A stretch of 64,000 bases of DNA from Lysinibacillus irui (GCF_028877475.1 NZ_CP113527.1:1419501-1483500); one strand, 5' to 3'. Shown: positions 46,409 to 54,873, counted from the stretch's first letter. Notes: generated from the letters alone by a model not told the origin. Translations and numbers: made by a program.

Positions 46409-47452
46409 GTGGGAAAAGAACAAAAATTTTTTAGGTTTAAGTTTAAATCCAATCCTGCTTGTCATTGTCATTGTTGTGGTTTTTGTTGCCCTTGCCGTTG
46501 TAAGCCACCATTTTTACCAGAACCACCAATACCAGTCTGTGATTATTTAGTATATGTGACGGATGCTGGGCAGTTAGAAACCCCTGATAATAGGGTATCA
46601 GTGATTGATACAGCGACAAATACTATTGTTGCTTCCATTCCAGTAGGAACGGCTCCTTTAGAGGTAGCGATCACACCAAACGGAGCATTTGGTTATGTTC
46701 CAGCACTCTTCTCCGATAATGTCACAGTTTTTAATACTGCAACAAATACGGTAGTCACTACGATTCCTGTAGGAGATGAGCCGCTTGGTATAGCGATTTC
46801 ACCAAATGGTGCCCTTGCTTATGTCTCAAATCATGGACCAGCAGCTAACTCTGTATCCGTCATTGATACAGCGACAAATACCGTAACAGCTACCATTCCA
46901 GTTGGGCTCCAACCTCAAGGTATCGCTTTTACGCCGAATAGTGCGTTTGCCTACGTGGCAAACGAAAATTCAGGTACTGTATCGGTTATTAACACAGCTA
47001 CTAATACGGTGGTTGCTACAATCCCTGTTGGAATTCGCCCAAGATCCATTGTTTTTACTCCAAGTGGACAATTTGCTTACGTTACAAATGAAAATAGCAA
47101 CAATGTATCTGTCATTAATGTTGCAACAAATACAGTAATCAATACAATTCCTGTGGGAACAGGGCCTGTAGGAACAGCCATTACGCCTGATGGCACACTT
47201 TTGTATATTGTCAATAAAGGTAGTAATACTGTTTCTGTCATCAGTACAGCAACAAATATGGTGATAGCTACAATTCCTGTAGGATCATCTCCTGATCAAG
47301 TAACCATTTTGCCAAATGGAATGTTGGCATATGTCACAAATCAAACGGACAACACAGTATCTGTTATAGATATTGCAACCAATATGGTAGTGGATACAAT
47401 TCCAGGATTTAATGGTCCGACTGGTATAGATACTGGAACAATCTGCCTATAG
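46409..47452 (+). CDS. YVTN beta-propeller protein with Cys-rich N-terminus
   Basis: A 347-residue protein made of seven near-identical repeats of about 42 residues (VSVIDTATNTVVATIPVG...AYVTN), i.e. one seven-bladed propeller from about residue 45 to the end. Residues 17-32 form a dense cysteine/histidine cluster (ACHCHCCGFCCPCRC), and a proline-rich hinge follows. No signal peptide. GTG start at 46409 with AGAAAGGG eight bases upstream. A metal-binding or crosslinked surface/spore-coat protein is plausible but unproven. Confidence 0.8.
   Translation: MGKEQKFFRFKFKSNPACHCHCCGFCCPCRCKPPFLPEPPIPVCDYLVYVTDAGQLETPDNRVSVIDTATNTIVASIPVGTAPLEVAITPNGAFGYVPALFSDNVTVFNTATNTVVTTIPVGDEPLGIAISPNGALAYVSNHGPAANSVSVIDTATNTVTATIPVGLQPQGIAFTPNSAFAYVANENSGTVSVINTATNTVVATIPVGIRPRSIVFTPSGQFAYVTNENSNNVSVINVATNTVINTIPVGTGPVGTAITPDGTLLYIVNKGSNTVSVISTATNMVIATIPVGSSPDQVTILPNGMLAYVTNQTDNTVSVIDIATNMVVDTIPGFNGPTGIDTGTICL
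46593..47420 (+). repeat. Seven tandem coding repeats (about 120-130 bp) within the YVTN gene
   Basis: Recurrent DNA blocks around GCAACAAATA / ATTCCTGTAGGA correspond to the propeller blades. They are diverged at synonymous sites, so the expansion is not very recent. Confidence 0.8.
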
Positions 47453-47814
47453 TAAATGAGCTAATTTTTTGAAGTACTCAAAGATTGCAAACAAAATTAA
47501 AGTAGTAGCCTCCTAAAAATCAACACCACTAAAATTCAAGACGTCATATTGGGGTGTTAAAGAAAGTAATGGCCAAAAGATGTTCTGATAGAAAGTTACG
47601 AATGAATTGTATAGCCTGATTTTGGATAGCTCTCTCATTTTAAATTTTAGTATGGCTATCCTAGCACTACATAATTTTATTAAATGTTGATTTCAAAGGT
47701 CGTTATGATTTATGTTTCCCATTAACAGATAAATAAATTTCCATAAAAACCACACACTATTAGCAATATACGAATAAGATGTCTCTGTAGTATGAAGATA
47801 GAGGTAGGTGTACA
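47453..47814. other. Intergenic region without recognised feature
   Basis: About 360 bp between the YVTN and VanW genes. AT-rich; I see no convincing ORF with RBS, no RNA motif and no strong terminator. It presumably contains the VanW promoter. Confidence 0.5.
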
Positions 47815-48813
47815 TTGTTGAGAAAGAAGTGGATGGCTGCATTTTGCGTATTAAGTATGATAGGACTAGTGGGATGTCAAAAAAATGCCGCAAATGAGCA
47901 TAGGCTAGAGCAAGAAAATCAGCAATTAAAGCAACAAATCGAAGAATTACAAAAGCCTGTTAACTCCGAGCAAATAACGCAAAATGAGCCGGCTATTGTA
48001 GAGATAGTGGATCCTACGACAAACACGATTATTGAAACGATTTCACCAAAGGAAAGTGGCTATGAGACAAATCCGCAAGCCTATCAGCAGTTTATCGAGC
48101 AAGTCGCTAAGGAATTAGCGAGAGGAACGAAAACAACCAATGGCTATGATCAGCGGATGGTGCTTGATCGATTGGATGAAACAGGGAATATAATTAAGGG
48201 AAGACCACAAACGATTTTAAAAGAAAGTGAATTAGTGGAGAGAGTTTTAGAAGCCTCAGCGACTGGTGGTCAAGTGGAAGTGCCACTTTATACCACTCAA
48301 AGTGGCTATTCGCTTGAGGATATTCCTTATTTAGAGGAGGTTGTTGTCGCATCCTTTACAACCTATTTTAATAGCGCTGATGTGGGGAGAAATAAAAACA
48401 TTGAGCTTTCTGCCAAGGCCATTGATAATGTGATCGTTGGCAGTGGAGACCAATTTTCGTTTAATACGGTTGTGGGACCACGAGATGAAGCTCATGGCTA
48501 TCAGCCTGCACCAGAAATTATTAATAAAAAAGTTGTCATGGGCATCGGCGGGGGGATCTGTCAAACATCTTCAACCCTATTTAATGCAGTGGATCAAATT
48601 CCAGTTAAATATGTGGAGCGCCATCACCATTCCTTAGACGTAGGGTATGTACCAAAGGGGAGGGACGCAACGGTGTCCTATGGTAGTTTAGATTTTAGAT
48701 TTCAAAACACTAATGATGTACCATTTTTAATAAAGACTAGCTATGGCAAAGATTTTCTAACAATCGAAATACGAACAGCAGAGAAATATGTAGAATTATT
48801 GACAAAGCAATAA
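47815..48813 (+). CDS. VanW family lipoprotein
   Basis: A 332-residue lipoprotein: lipobox GLVGC (C21), a short coiled coil (about 28-48, EQENQQLKQQIEELQ), a linker, and a C-terminal VanW domain (about 185-325) with GDQFSFNTVVGPRDEAHGY and GGGICQTSSTLFNA. VanW domains occur in envelope proteins of unknown mechanism, some near peptidoglycan genes. TTG start (47815 or 47818) after GAGGTAGG. Confidence 0.87.
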   Translation: MLRKKWMAAFCVLSMIGLVGCQKNAANEHRLEQENQQLKQQIEELQKPVNSEQITQNEPAIVEIVDPTTNTIIETISPKESGYETNPQAYQQFIEQVAKELARGTKTTNGYDQRMVLDRLDETGNIIKGRPQTILKESELVERVLEASATGGQVEVPLYTTQSGYSLEDIPYLEEVVVASFTTYFNSADVGRNKNIELSAKAIDNVIVGSGDQFSFNTVVGPRDEAHGYQPAPEIINKKVVMGIGGGICQTSSTLFNAVDQIPVKYVERHHHSLDVGYVPKGRDATVSYGSLDFRFQNTNDVPFLIKTSYGKDFLTIEIRTAEKYVELLTKQ

Positions 48814-48820
48814 TATAGTG

Positions 48821-48853
48821 AAAAGACACTAATAGACATTGGTGTCTTTTTTT
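48821..48853 (+). terminator. Intrinsic terminator after the VanW gene
   Basis: AAAAGACAC/GTGTCTTTT stem with T-run. Confidence 0.85.
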
Positions 48854-48900
48854 AGGTGCCATGATATAGTTAATTTGAAAAGCTCTGGGAGGGGAAAACC

Positions 48901-49725
48901 ATGCATCCAAAAATACAGGCAGTAATTGATTCTATTGATTTATACCAAGCGACATATCCAGAAGATGCTTGTGTCATAGTGGCAGATACAGAAAGGGTTC
49001 TTGCCTACAAACCAGGTAAACATGTTGACCTGAAAGTAGGGATAGGTGAATCCGTCCATACATATAGAGGAACCGCAACGGAAATAGCATTAAGTTCAGG
49101 TCGATTTGTGAAGGAAGAACGAAGTGCAGAAGGATTTGGTATGGCCTATATCGCCTCTGCACAGCCTATTTTTGATGGTGGACAAGTTATAGGCGTATTA
49201 AGTGCCATTATTTCGAATGAAAAAATGGATAATATGCGTTTATTAGCTACAGAACTTTCAAGTACTGTGGAAGAAATGACTACTACAAATGAAGGGTTAG
49301 CCACTGCTAGTATGGATGTTTCAAAACGTTTGGAAGAGCTATCTAATTTCTCTGAATCGATGGCTGGCGACATTGAACAAATCAATGTCATTGTTAATTT
49401 AGTAAAAGATTTGGCAATGAAATCAAAAATTCTTGGCTTAAATGCTTCGATTGAAGCTGCACGTTCAGGTGAGCATGGGCGTGGCTTCGCGGTTGTCGCT
49501 TCAGAAATTCAAAAAATGTCCCAAAGCAGTACTGATAGTGCCGATAGTATTACAAGACAATTAGAAAGCATTAAGCAATCTATTGATCAAGTGAATGCTT
49601 CTGCTAATCAAATTGCTGCCTTTACCCAGCAATTTGCAGAAAGTATGCACGAATTAACGGATGCCTATAAAGGGGTTAATAATACAGCAGAAAAGCTCAT
49701 GCATATTAGCGAGATTAAAGGATAG
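48901..49725 (+). CDS. Soluble methyl-accepting chemotaxis-type sensory protein
   Basis: A 274-residue cytosolic protein with no membrane helix. An N-terminal sensor of about 115 residues (VIVADTERVLAYKPGKHVDLKVG; AQPIFDGGQVIGVLSAIIS, PAS/Cache-like) is joined to a short signalling coiled coil. The coiled coil contains the receptor tip KILGLNASIEAARSGEHGRGFAVVASEIQKM. It is much shorter than a normal chemoreceptor. RBS GGGAGGGG. It may interact with CheA/CheW or act independently. Confidence 0.85.
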   Translation: MHPKIQAVIDSIDLYQATYPEDACVIVADTERVLAYKPGKHVDLKVGIGESVHTYRGTATEIALSSGRFVKEERSAEGFGMAYIASAQPIFDGGQVIGVLSAIISNEKMDNMRLLATELSSTVEEMTTTNEGLATASMDVSKRLEELSNFSESMAGDIEQINVIVNLVKDLAMKSKILGLNASIEAARSGEHGRGFAVVASEIQKMSQSSTDSADSITRQLESIKQSIDQVNASANQIAAFTQQFAESMHELTDAYKGVNNTAEKLMHISEIKG

Positions 49726-49730
49726 CATAG

Positions 49731-49768
49731 AAAAAAGGATAATAGCCAAGTAGATTGCTATTATCCTA
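49731..49768 (-). terminator. Intrinsic terminator of the HAD gene (minus strand)
   Basis: Perfect 11-bp stem (AGGATAATAGC and complement) with an A-run on the left, which is a U-run for minus-strand transcription; only weakly T-rich on the plus side. Confidence 0.85.
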
Positions 49769-49776
49769 CTCTATAA

Positions 49777-50394
49777 TTAAATAATTTCTAAAATTTCTTG
49801 AGGAGTTGCTACCCTGTATTCAGGCTCTTCATTTTTAACCACTTCCTTGGCATCATAGCCCCATTCCACCCAAGCAATGGGCACACCTGCTTTTTTACAA
49901 GCCACAATATCCCGTTGTTCATCCCCGATATATAGCACATCGGATGAGTGAACATTCGATTCCTTTAAAAACTTTTTCATCACTTTATCCTTGCCGAAAA
50001 TTCGGTTTGAGCAAAGAACATCGGCTACACAATGAATACCGTTCATTTTTAGAAATTCTAAAATATTGTCCTTAGAATTTGAGGAAATAATGAGGATTTT
50101 ATAGCCTCTTTTATCAATTTCCAGCAGTACTTCTTTCATTCCATCAAAAAGATGAACATCATTTAACGATTGGCGATACAATTTATAAAATTGCGGTAAA
50201 ATCATCGGCAATTTATACATTGGAAAATCAAATAATTTACTCCGTTCAGAAATCGATAATTTTTTCAAGGCATCAATTTCCTTTAATTCGATGCCTTTAA
50301 ATTTATATTTTTGAGCTAATGTATTCCATGCTGATGCAAACACGGCAGTTGAATCTGCCAATGTTCCATCAAAATCAAAGATAATATGCTTCAT
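49777..50394 (-). CDS. HAD superfamily phosphatase
   Basis: A 205-residue haloacid dehalogenase hydrolase: motif I DFDGTLADS (7-15), motif II IISSN (about 100-104), conserved Lys region and motif III YIGDEQRDIVACKKAGV. A helical cap lies between motifs I and II (subfamily IA). Likely a small-molecule phosphatase of the phosphoglycolate type; substrate unknown. RBS AAAGGAG before the ATG. Confidence 0.88.
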   Translation of the reverse strand: MKHIIFDFDGTLADSTAVFASAWNTLAQKYKFKGIELKEIDALKKLSISERSKLFDFPMYKLPMILPQFYKLYRQSLNDVHLFDGMKEVLLEIDKRGYKILIISSNSKDNILEFLKMNGIHCVADVLCSNRIFGKDKVMKKFLKESNVHSSDVLYIGDEQRDIVACKKAGVPIAWVEWGYDAKEVVKNEEPEYRVATPQEILEII

Positions 50395-50742
50395 TGCAAA
50401 CTTTCTCCTTTACCATCTAGTTGTATTGACGTTTTATGCTTAAAAATGTTACATGGAATGGGCTAACAACTGCCTCATGAAACAACAACCATTTTGAGCG
50501 TACGTAAACATCTTATGGTAAATATTATCAAAAAATACTGCGATTGCAACGGAAATGGTCGTACAAAAAAGCGCTCTCTCAAAAGAAATTGGGCTTTCAA
50601 ACGATAGACGCCAACTCAAAAAAATAAGTGTTTGCCTATTGTTTATGCATTAAAATGAAAAAAGCCAGTATTTAAAAACAATTGTAATCTCTAAAAATTT
50701 GTGTTAGATTAATTGATACTATTATTCGAAAGGAGGTAAAAA
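50395..50742. other. Intergenic region upstream of the ABC-F leader
   Basis: About 350 bp with no credible gene. The right end should hold the leader promoter (AT-rich sequence around 50690-50730) and the strong RBS AAAGGAGG at 50730-50737. Confidence 0.5.
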
Positions 50743-50745
50743 GTG

Positions 50746-50910
50746 ATGGAAGCTAAATTCGCAAAAGGTTTGATTGAGATAGAGGTGAAATCTTACAATT
50801 TCTGTGGGGACTTGCTGGCAAAGGGAGAGGTCTGCCCTTTTTTAAGCAAATTTCATATGGAAACAGGTTCCGGAAGCTTTTTACCTTCAAATTATCATAA
50901 TTATTTTTAG
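50746..50910 (+). CDS. 54-codon upstream ORF (candidate leader peptide) of the ABC-F gene
   Basis: AAAGGAGG at 50730-50737 serves ATG 50746 (or GTG 50743). The ORF encodes 54 residues, beginning MEAKFAKGLIEIEVKSY and ending SNYHNYF, with two cysteines. A terminator-like hairpin (AAAGGG/CCCTTT plus T-run, 50820-50843) lies inside the coding sequence, and three further terminators follow the stop. This arrangement suggests a regulatory leader peptide whose translation state governs readthrough into the ABC-F gene. Too short for ordinary gene calling. Confidence 0.6.
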   Translation: MEAKFAKGLIEIEVKSYNFCGDLLAKGEVCPFLSKFHMETGSGSFLPSNYHNYF

Positions 50911-50939
50911 TAGTATTACTGTAAAATAGAAAGCAGGGT

Positions 50940-50967
50940 AAGCGCCGGTTCTTGATCGGCGCTTTTT
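50940..50967 (+). terminator. Leader terminator 1 upstream of ABC-F
   Basis: Perfect AGCGCCG/CGGCGCT stem with 9-nt loop and T-run, 30 bp after the 54-codon uORF. Confidence 0.88.
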
Positions 50968-50988
50968 GTGTTTTATTGTGAAATATAG

Positions 50989-51022
50989 AATAAAGCCTCT
51001 TCATTACAGAGGTTTATTTTTT
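50989..51022 (+). terminator. Leader terminator 2 upstream of ABC-F
   Basis: AATAAAGCCTCT pairs with AGAGGTTTATT across a TCATTAC loop (one wobble), followed by T residues. Confidence 0.8.
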
Positions 51023-51023
51023 C

Positions 51024-51055
51024 AAAGGTGCCGTTTATTACGGTGCCTTTTTTTT
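51024..51055 (+). terminator. Leader terminator 3 upstream of ABC-F
   Basis: AAAGGTGCCG pairs with CGGTGCCTTT (two wobbles), then a run of eight T. Third terminator in about 115 bp. Confidence 0.85.
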
Positions 51056-51077
51056 ATTGGGGGAGGAGAGAGAAGTG

Positions 51078-51110
51078 ATGTGTAACCTTATACGTCCATT
51101 TATTTCTTAA
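51078..51110 (+). CDS. 10-codon leader peptide ORF upstream of ABC-F
   Basis: A strong GGGAGGAGAG (51061-51070) precedes ATG 51078, which encodes MCNLIRPFIS and stops at TAA 51108-51110. Codons in it (CCTT, 51086-51089) are complementary to the AAGG of the ABC-F Shine-Dalgarno (51147-51150). An adjacent ATTTATTT (51098-51105) pairs perfectly with AAATAAAT (51139-51146). A ribosome stalled on this ORF could free the downstream RBS, as in erm/cat translational attenuators. Confidence 0.5.
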   Translation: MCNLIRPFIS

Positions 51111-51161
51111 GTGCTAACGCTTGGTGAAATGATGGCCAAAATAAATAAGGAGATTGAAAAA

Positions 51162-52790
51162 ATGATACTTCAATTAAATGGAATTAGTAAAAGCTATTTA
51201 GGAGATCCTATTCTCTCAAACATTACCTTAAAACTGGAACGTGGGGATCGCATGGGCCTTATTGGGGTAAATGGAGCTGGAAAATCAACGTTACTGAAAA
51301 TAATTGCAGGAGATCTTCCATACGATCAGGGGGAGATTTTCATGGGGAAAGGGGTTAAAGTAGGCTATTTAAAACAGGACAGTGGATTGCAGATGGAACA
51401 AACGATTTGGTCTGAAATGCTCGGGGTATTTACGGAGCTACTAAAGGTTGAACAGGAACTTCGAGAACTGGAGGCGCAAATGAGTGAGCCATCTTTAGTC
51501 CATAATCCGGATAAATTTGAGCAAATAATGACACGCTATGCTGGCAAGGCGGATTGGTTTACGCAACAAGGTGGCTATGATATTGAGCCAAAAATTAAAA
51601 GTATGTTAAATGGTATGGGTTTTGGCGACATCCCCAACGATACACTGATTAAGAAGCTCAGTGGTGGCCAAAAAACAAGGCTTGCTCTTGCCAAAATCCT
51701 GTTAGCACAACCAGATTTATTACTTTTGGATGAGCCGACAAATCACCTGGATTTCGAGACATTAAATTGGCTTGAAAATTATTTACGTGTCTATCAAGGG
51801 GCCATTTTAATTATTTCTCATGATCGTTATTTTTTAGATGCCCTTGTCCATGAAATTTATGAGATTGAGCGTACAAAAGGCACAAAATATAGCGGTAATT
51901 ATTCTCAATATGTAGAAAGTAAAGCTAAGAATCGTCAGTTGCTAGAGAAAAAATATTCGATGCAACAACAACAAATAGCTAAAATGGAGGATTATATTCA
52001 AAGGAATATTGCCATGGCAACTTCTTCGAGAAGCGCTAAAAATAAACGGAAGCAACTTGAACGAGTTGAACGGATTGATCAACCACAAAAAGATTTAAAG
52101 CATGCACAAATGGCATTTGCTATGGATAAGAAATCGCATAAAGAAGTATTGAAGGTAAGAGACTTAGAGATATCGTTTAAGGTAGAAAATATCCAAAAAA
52201 CGCTGTTGCGAAATATTTCCTTTGACTTATACAGAGGCGATAGGGTTGCTTTAATTGGGCCGAATGGTGTTGGAAAATCAACATTAATTAAAGCACTGCT
52301 TAAAGAGATTGAGCCAGATAGTGGGGTAGTGGCTTGGGGGCATGGTGTTACGATTGGCTATTACGATCAAGAACAGGCAACATTAGACCCCGATAATTCG
52401 GTACTACATGAGGTTTGGAGTGCATTTCCAACGATTGAAGAAGCAAGAGTACGAACGGTGCTAGGTAATTTTTTATTCACAGGAGAGGATGTTTTTAAAA
52501 AGGTTTCCTCTCTAAGCGGTGGGGAAAAGGCTCGTGTTGCCTTAGCGAAGCTGATTTTACAGAAAGCGAATGTCCTTATCTTGGATGAACCGACCAATCA
52601 TCTCGACTTATTTAGTAAAGAAGTATTAGAGGAAGCACTTTTAAAATTTGAGGGGACATTATTGAGCATTTCACACGATCGCTATTTCTTAAATAAATTA
52701 GCAGGTAAAATGCTTGAACTTACTCCTTCGAATGTGACTGTTTTTCAAGGGAATTATGATGATTATGTTCTTCGAAATATAAGAAATTAA
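51162..52790 (+). CDS. ABC-F family ATPase (ribosome-associated; possible antibiotic resistance)
   Basis: A 542-residue protein with two ABC ATPase domains and no membrane segment. Walker A GVNGAGKST and GPNGVGKST; signatures LSGGQKTRLALAK and LSGGEKARVALAK; both Walker B with DEPTNHLD. A linker (about 240-320) carries the basic coiled coil typical of ribosome-binding ABC-F factors. Start at 51162 after AAGGAG; the frame extends upstream to 51132 or 51111 with poorer RBS. The leader with uORFs and terminators favours an inducible ribosome-protection factor over a housekeeping translation factor. Confidence 0.85.
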   Translation: MILQLNGISKSYLGDPILSNITLKLERGDRMGLIGVNGAGKSTLLKIIAGDLPYDQGEIFMGKGVKVGYLKQDSGLQMEQTIWSEMLGVFTELLKVEQELRELEAQMSEPSLVHNPDKFEQIMTRYAGKADWFTQQGGYDIEPKIKSMLNGMGFGDIPNDTLIKKLSGGQKTRLALAKILLAQPDLLLLDEPTNHLDFETLNWLENYLRVYQGAILIISHDRYFLDALVHEIYEIERTKGTKYSGNYSQYVESKAKNRQLLEKKYSMQQQQIAKMEDYIQRNIAMATSSRSAKNKRKQLERVERIDQPQKDLKHAQMAFAMDKKSHKEVLKVRDLEISFKVENIQKTLLRNISFDLYRGDRVALIGPNGVGKSTLIKALLKEIEPDSGVVAWGHGVTIGYYDQEQATLDPDNSVLHEVWSAFPTIEEARVRTVLGNFLFTGEDVFKKVSSLSGGEKARVALAKLILQKANVLILDEPTNHLDLFSKEVLEEALLKFEGTLLSISHDRYFLNKLAGKMLELTPSNVTVFQGNYDDYVLRNIRN

Positions 52791-52801
52791 CAGTACTACT
52801 C

Positions 52802-52834
52802 GCCACCTCTTAAGCAAGGGGTGGCCCTTTTTTT
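52802..52834 (+). terminator. Intrinsic terminator after the ABC-F gene
   Basis: GCCACC/GGTGGC-based stem followed by a T-run. Confidence 0.75.
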
Positions 52835-52904
52835 GAAAAATTTAAGATAGAAGGATGGATAATATAATAAAATAGTGTTATTGTTAGAACTAGCTAAATA
52901 AAAA

Positions 52905-53026
52905 TATCCTTCAGGGTAGGGTGAAATTCCCGATCGGCGGTGATGAAGTCATTCAAAGTCCGTGAGCGCAAGCTGATTTGGTGCAAATCCAAAACCGACA
53001 GTTATAGTCTGGATGGGAGAAGGGTA
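52905..53026 (+). ncRNA. FMN riboswitch (RFN element), copy 1
   Basis: Contains the conserved RFN blocks in order: GGGTAGGGTGAAATTCCC, CGGCGGTGAT, AGTCCGTGAGCG, TGGTGCAAATCC, AACCGACAGT and TGGATGGGAGAAG. P1 is closed by TATCCTTC/GAAGGGTA. It senses FMN to repress riboflavin genes. It is followed by a complete terminator at 53088 but by no gene before the second copy. Confidence 0.97.
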
Positions 53027-53087
53027 TAAATGCAAACTTTTTAAATTTAAAATAATTTAGAGGGTTTATTTGACTATGCATTTATTA

Positions 53088-53122
53088 CAAACTTCCCATT
53101 CATTATGCGGGAAGTTTTTTTG
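53088..53122 (+). terminator. Expression-platform terminator of riboswitch copy 1
   Basis: AAACTTCCC...GGGAAGTTT type stem with a seven-T run, about 60 nt after the aptamer. Confidence 0.88.
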
Positions 53123-53220
53123 TTTTCGTTTAATAACAAGTACGCAATACAACCACCTCAAGGATAGAGATGCATAGTAGATCTCACTGATTTAGCGAAC
53201 AAACTAATTGAATAGAAGAT

Positions 53221-53340
53221 GTTCTTCGGGGTAGGGTGAAATTCCCAATCGGCGGTGATGAAGTCATTCAAAGTCCGTGAGCGCAAGCTGATTTGGTGCA
53301 AATCCAAAACCGACAGTTATAGTCTGGATGGGAGAAGAAC
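53221..53340 (+). ncRNA. FMN riboswitch (RFN element), copy 2
   Basis: Over about 105 bases identical to copy 1 except one base (CCCAATC instead of CCCGATC), at a constant offset of 315. P1 differs (GTTCTTC/GAAGAAC) but is equally complementary, so both fold. Followed by its own terminator and then ribE. Confidence 0.97.
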
Positions 53341-53408
53341 AAATGAGATAGTAGTCTATGGAAAAAAAGTTAATCCAAATAGGCTTATTTGTTGATGTCT
53401 TATACTCC

Positions 53409-53436
53409 CAAAACCCCTTTGTCAAAGGGGTTTTTT
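53409..53436 (+). terminator. Expression-platform terminator of riboswitch copy 2
   Basis: AAAACCCCTTTG/CAAAGGGGTTTT hairpin with T-run, about 125 nt before the ribE start. Confidence 0.9.
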
Positions 53437-53564
53437 CTTTTTTTGTTAGCTAGGAAGGGAGACGGATACAACGTTTAAAATGACGGATAGAAAACTAAAA
53501 TTAACGGAAACACTCCGAAAAGTGACGGATAAAAACTGTCAAAAAAAAGAAAGAAGGTGGAGAA

Positions 53565-54203
53565 ATGTTTACGGGGCTTGTAGAGGATATTGGCACAATT
53601 AAAGCCGTGCAAAGCGATAAGTACAGTATGAAAATTACTGTTCAATCACCCAAAATAGTGGAGGATGTAAAGCTTGGCGATAGTATAGCAGTCAATGGTG
53701 TTTGTTTAACGGTGACACATTTTACGCAGCAGGAACTTACCATGGATGTTATGCCTGAGACAGTCAAAGCAACTAATTTACAGCAGCTAGCGATAGGAGA
53801 TCCCGTTAATTTGGAGCGCGCTATGCCTGCAAATGGGCGATTTGGTGGTCATTTTGTAGCTGGACATGTGGATGGAATCGGGAAAATTTTACGAAAGCGT
53901 CCGGTTGCTAATGCAGTCTATATCGATATCGAGTTATCAGAGGAACTCACAAGCTTTTGTATTCCAAAGGGTTCCATCACAATTGATGGCACGAGTTTAA
54001 CCATTTTTCATGTTGAATCGAACAGTGTCACTATTTCATTGATTCCGCATACGTATAAGGAAACTGTTTTAGGTATGAAGAAGGTTGGAGCAATCGTAAA
54101 TATCGAAACAGATTTGGTTGGTAAGTATATTTTGCAGCAACTGAAAAAAGGACAAGTTACGTCAACCATTACAAGAGATTACTTAGCCCAACATGGTTTT
54201 TAA
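53565..54203 (+). CDS. ribE: Riboflavin synthase alpha chain
   Basis: A 212-residue enzyme with two lumazine-binding barrels that dismutates two lumazines into riboflavin. N-terminal [12 protein letters not shown], first-domain [13 protein letters not shown] and second-domain [12 protein letters not shown] are diagnostic. RBS GAAGGTGG. First gene after the tandem riboswitches; in B. subtilis ribD precedes it, but here it is absent. Confidence 0.96.
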   Translation: MFTGLVEDIGTIKAVQSDKYSMKITVQSPKIVEDVKLGDSIAVNGVCLTVTHFTQQELTMDVMPETVKATNLQQLAIGDPVNLERAMPANGRFGGHFVAGHVDGIGKILRKRPVANAVYIDIELSEELTSFCIPKGSITIDGTSLTIFHVESNSVTISLIPHTYKETVLGMKKVGAIVNIETDLVGKYILQQLKKGQVTSTITRDYLAQHGF

Positions 54204-54228
54204 TATAAAAAATGAGGAGATGACACTA

Positions 54229-54858
54229 GTGCTGCATGCAATTGAAGAAGCCCTAGAAGATTTAAAGCAAGGCAAAATAATTGTGGTAGTTGATGATGAA
54301 GATCGAGAAAATGAGGGGGACCTTCTAGCGCTTGCTGAATTCATCACACCGGAAACAATTAACTTTATGGCAACCTATGGTAGAGGTCTTATTTGTACGC
54401 CTATTTCACAGCAGCTAGCACAAAAGCTAGATCTACATCCAATGGTTCAGAACAATACAGATAACCATCAAACAGCATTTACGGTCAGTATCGACCATGA
54501 AGAAACAACGACAGGAATTAGTGCCTTTGAACGCGCGTTGACAATTCAAAAGATGATTGAAGATCAAGCAAGGCCAACTGATTTTCGTCGACCTGGCCAT
54601 GTTTTTCCTCTAATTGCAAAGGATAACGGTGTCTTAGAGCGTAGAGGACATACTGAGGCAACTGTTGATTTAGCAAAGCTTTGCCAGAGTGTGCCTGCGG
54701 GTGTTATTTGCGAAATCATGGGTGATGATGGACAGATGCTACGTTTTGAAGAGCTGACAAAGTACGCAGCTCAACATGGCTTAAAAATGATATCGATAGA
54801 AGCATTGGTTGCCTATCGCAATCGGTTATTCACAACAGAAAATACAATATCTATTTAA
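54229..54858 (+). CDS. ribB: 3,4-dihydroxy-2-butanone 4-phosphate synthase (single domain)
   Basis: Makes the four-carbon lumazine precursor from ribulose 5-phosphate. [13 protein letters not shown] (metal site), [23 protein letters not shown] and [12 protein letters not shown] are visible. The GTG at 54229 ([11 protein letters not shown]) with GAGGAG nine bases upstream gives 209 residues; the frame extends to 54193 inside ribE. In most Bacilli this domain is fused to GTP cyclohydrolase II (ribBA, about 400 residues); here the protein ends after the first domain and no ribA is in the window. Confidence 0.95.
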   Translation: MLHAIEEALEDLKQGKIIVVVDDEDRENEGDLLALAEFITPETINFMATYGRGLICTPISQQLAQKLDLHPMVQNNTDNHQTAFTVSIDHEETTTGISAFERALTIQKMIEDQARPTDFRRPGHVFPLIAKDNGVLERRGHTEATVDLAKLCQSVPAGVICEIMGDDGQMLRFEELTKYAAQHGLKMISIEALVAYRNRLFTTENTISI

Positions 54859-54873
54859 AAAGGAGAAAGAACA

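Noticed and set aside
46593-47420. Regular repeats as a CRISPR array
   Set aside because: Repeats are in frame, 120-130 bp long, and encode YVTN propeller blades.
53479-53610. Short ORF (starting MTDRKLKLTE) between riboswitch 2 and ribE as a ribD remnant
   Set aside because: No RibD motifs (such as HAE or PCxxxGRTPPC) and it runs into ribE out of frame; the repeated GACGGATA segments look like spacer sequence.
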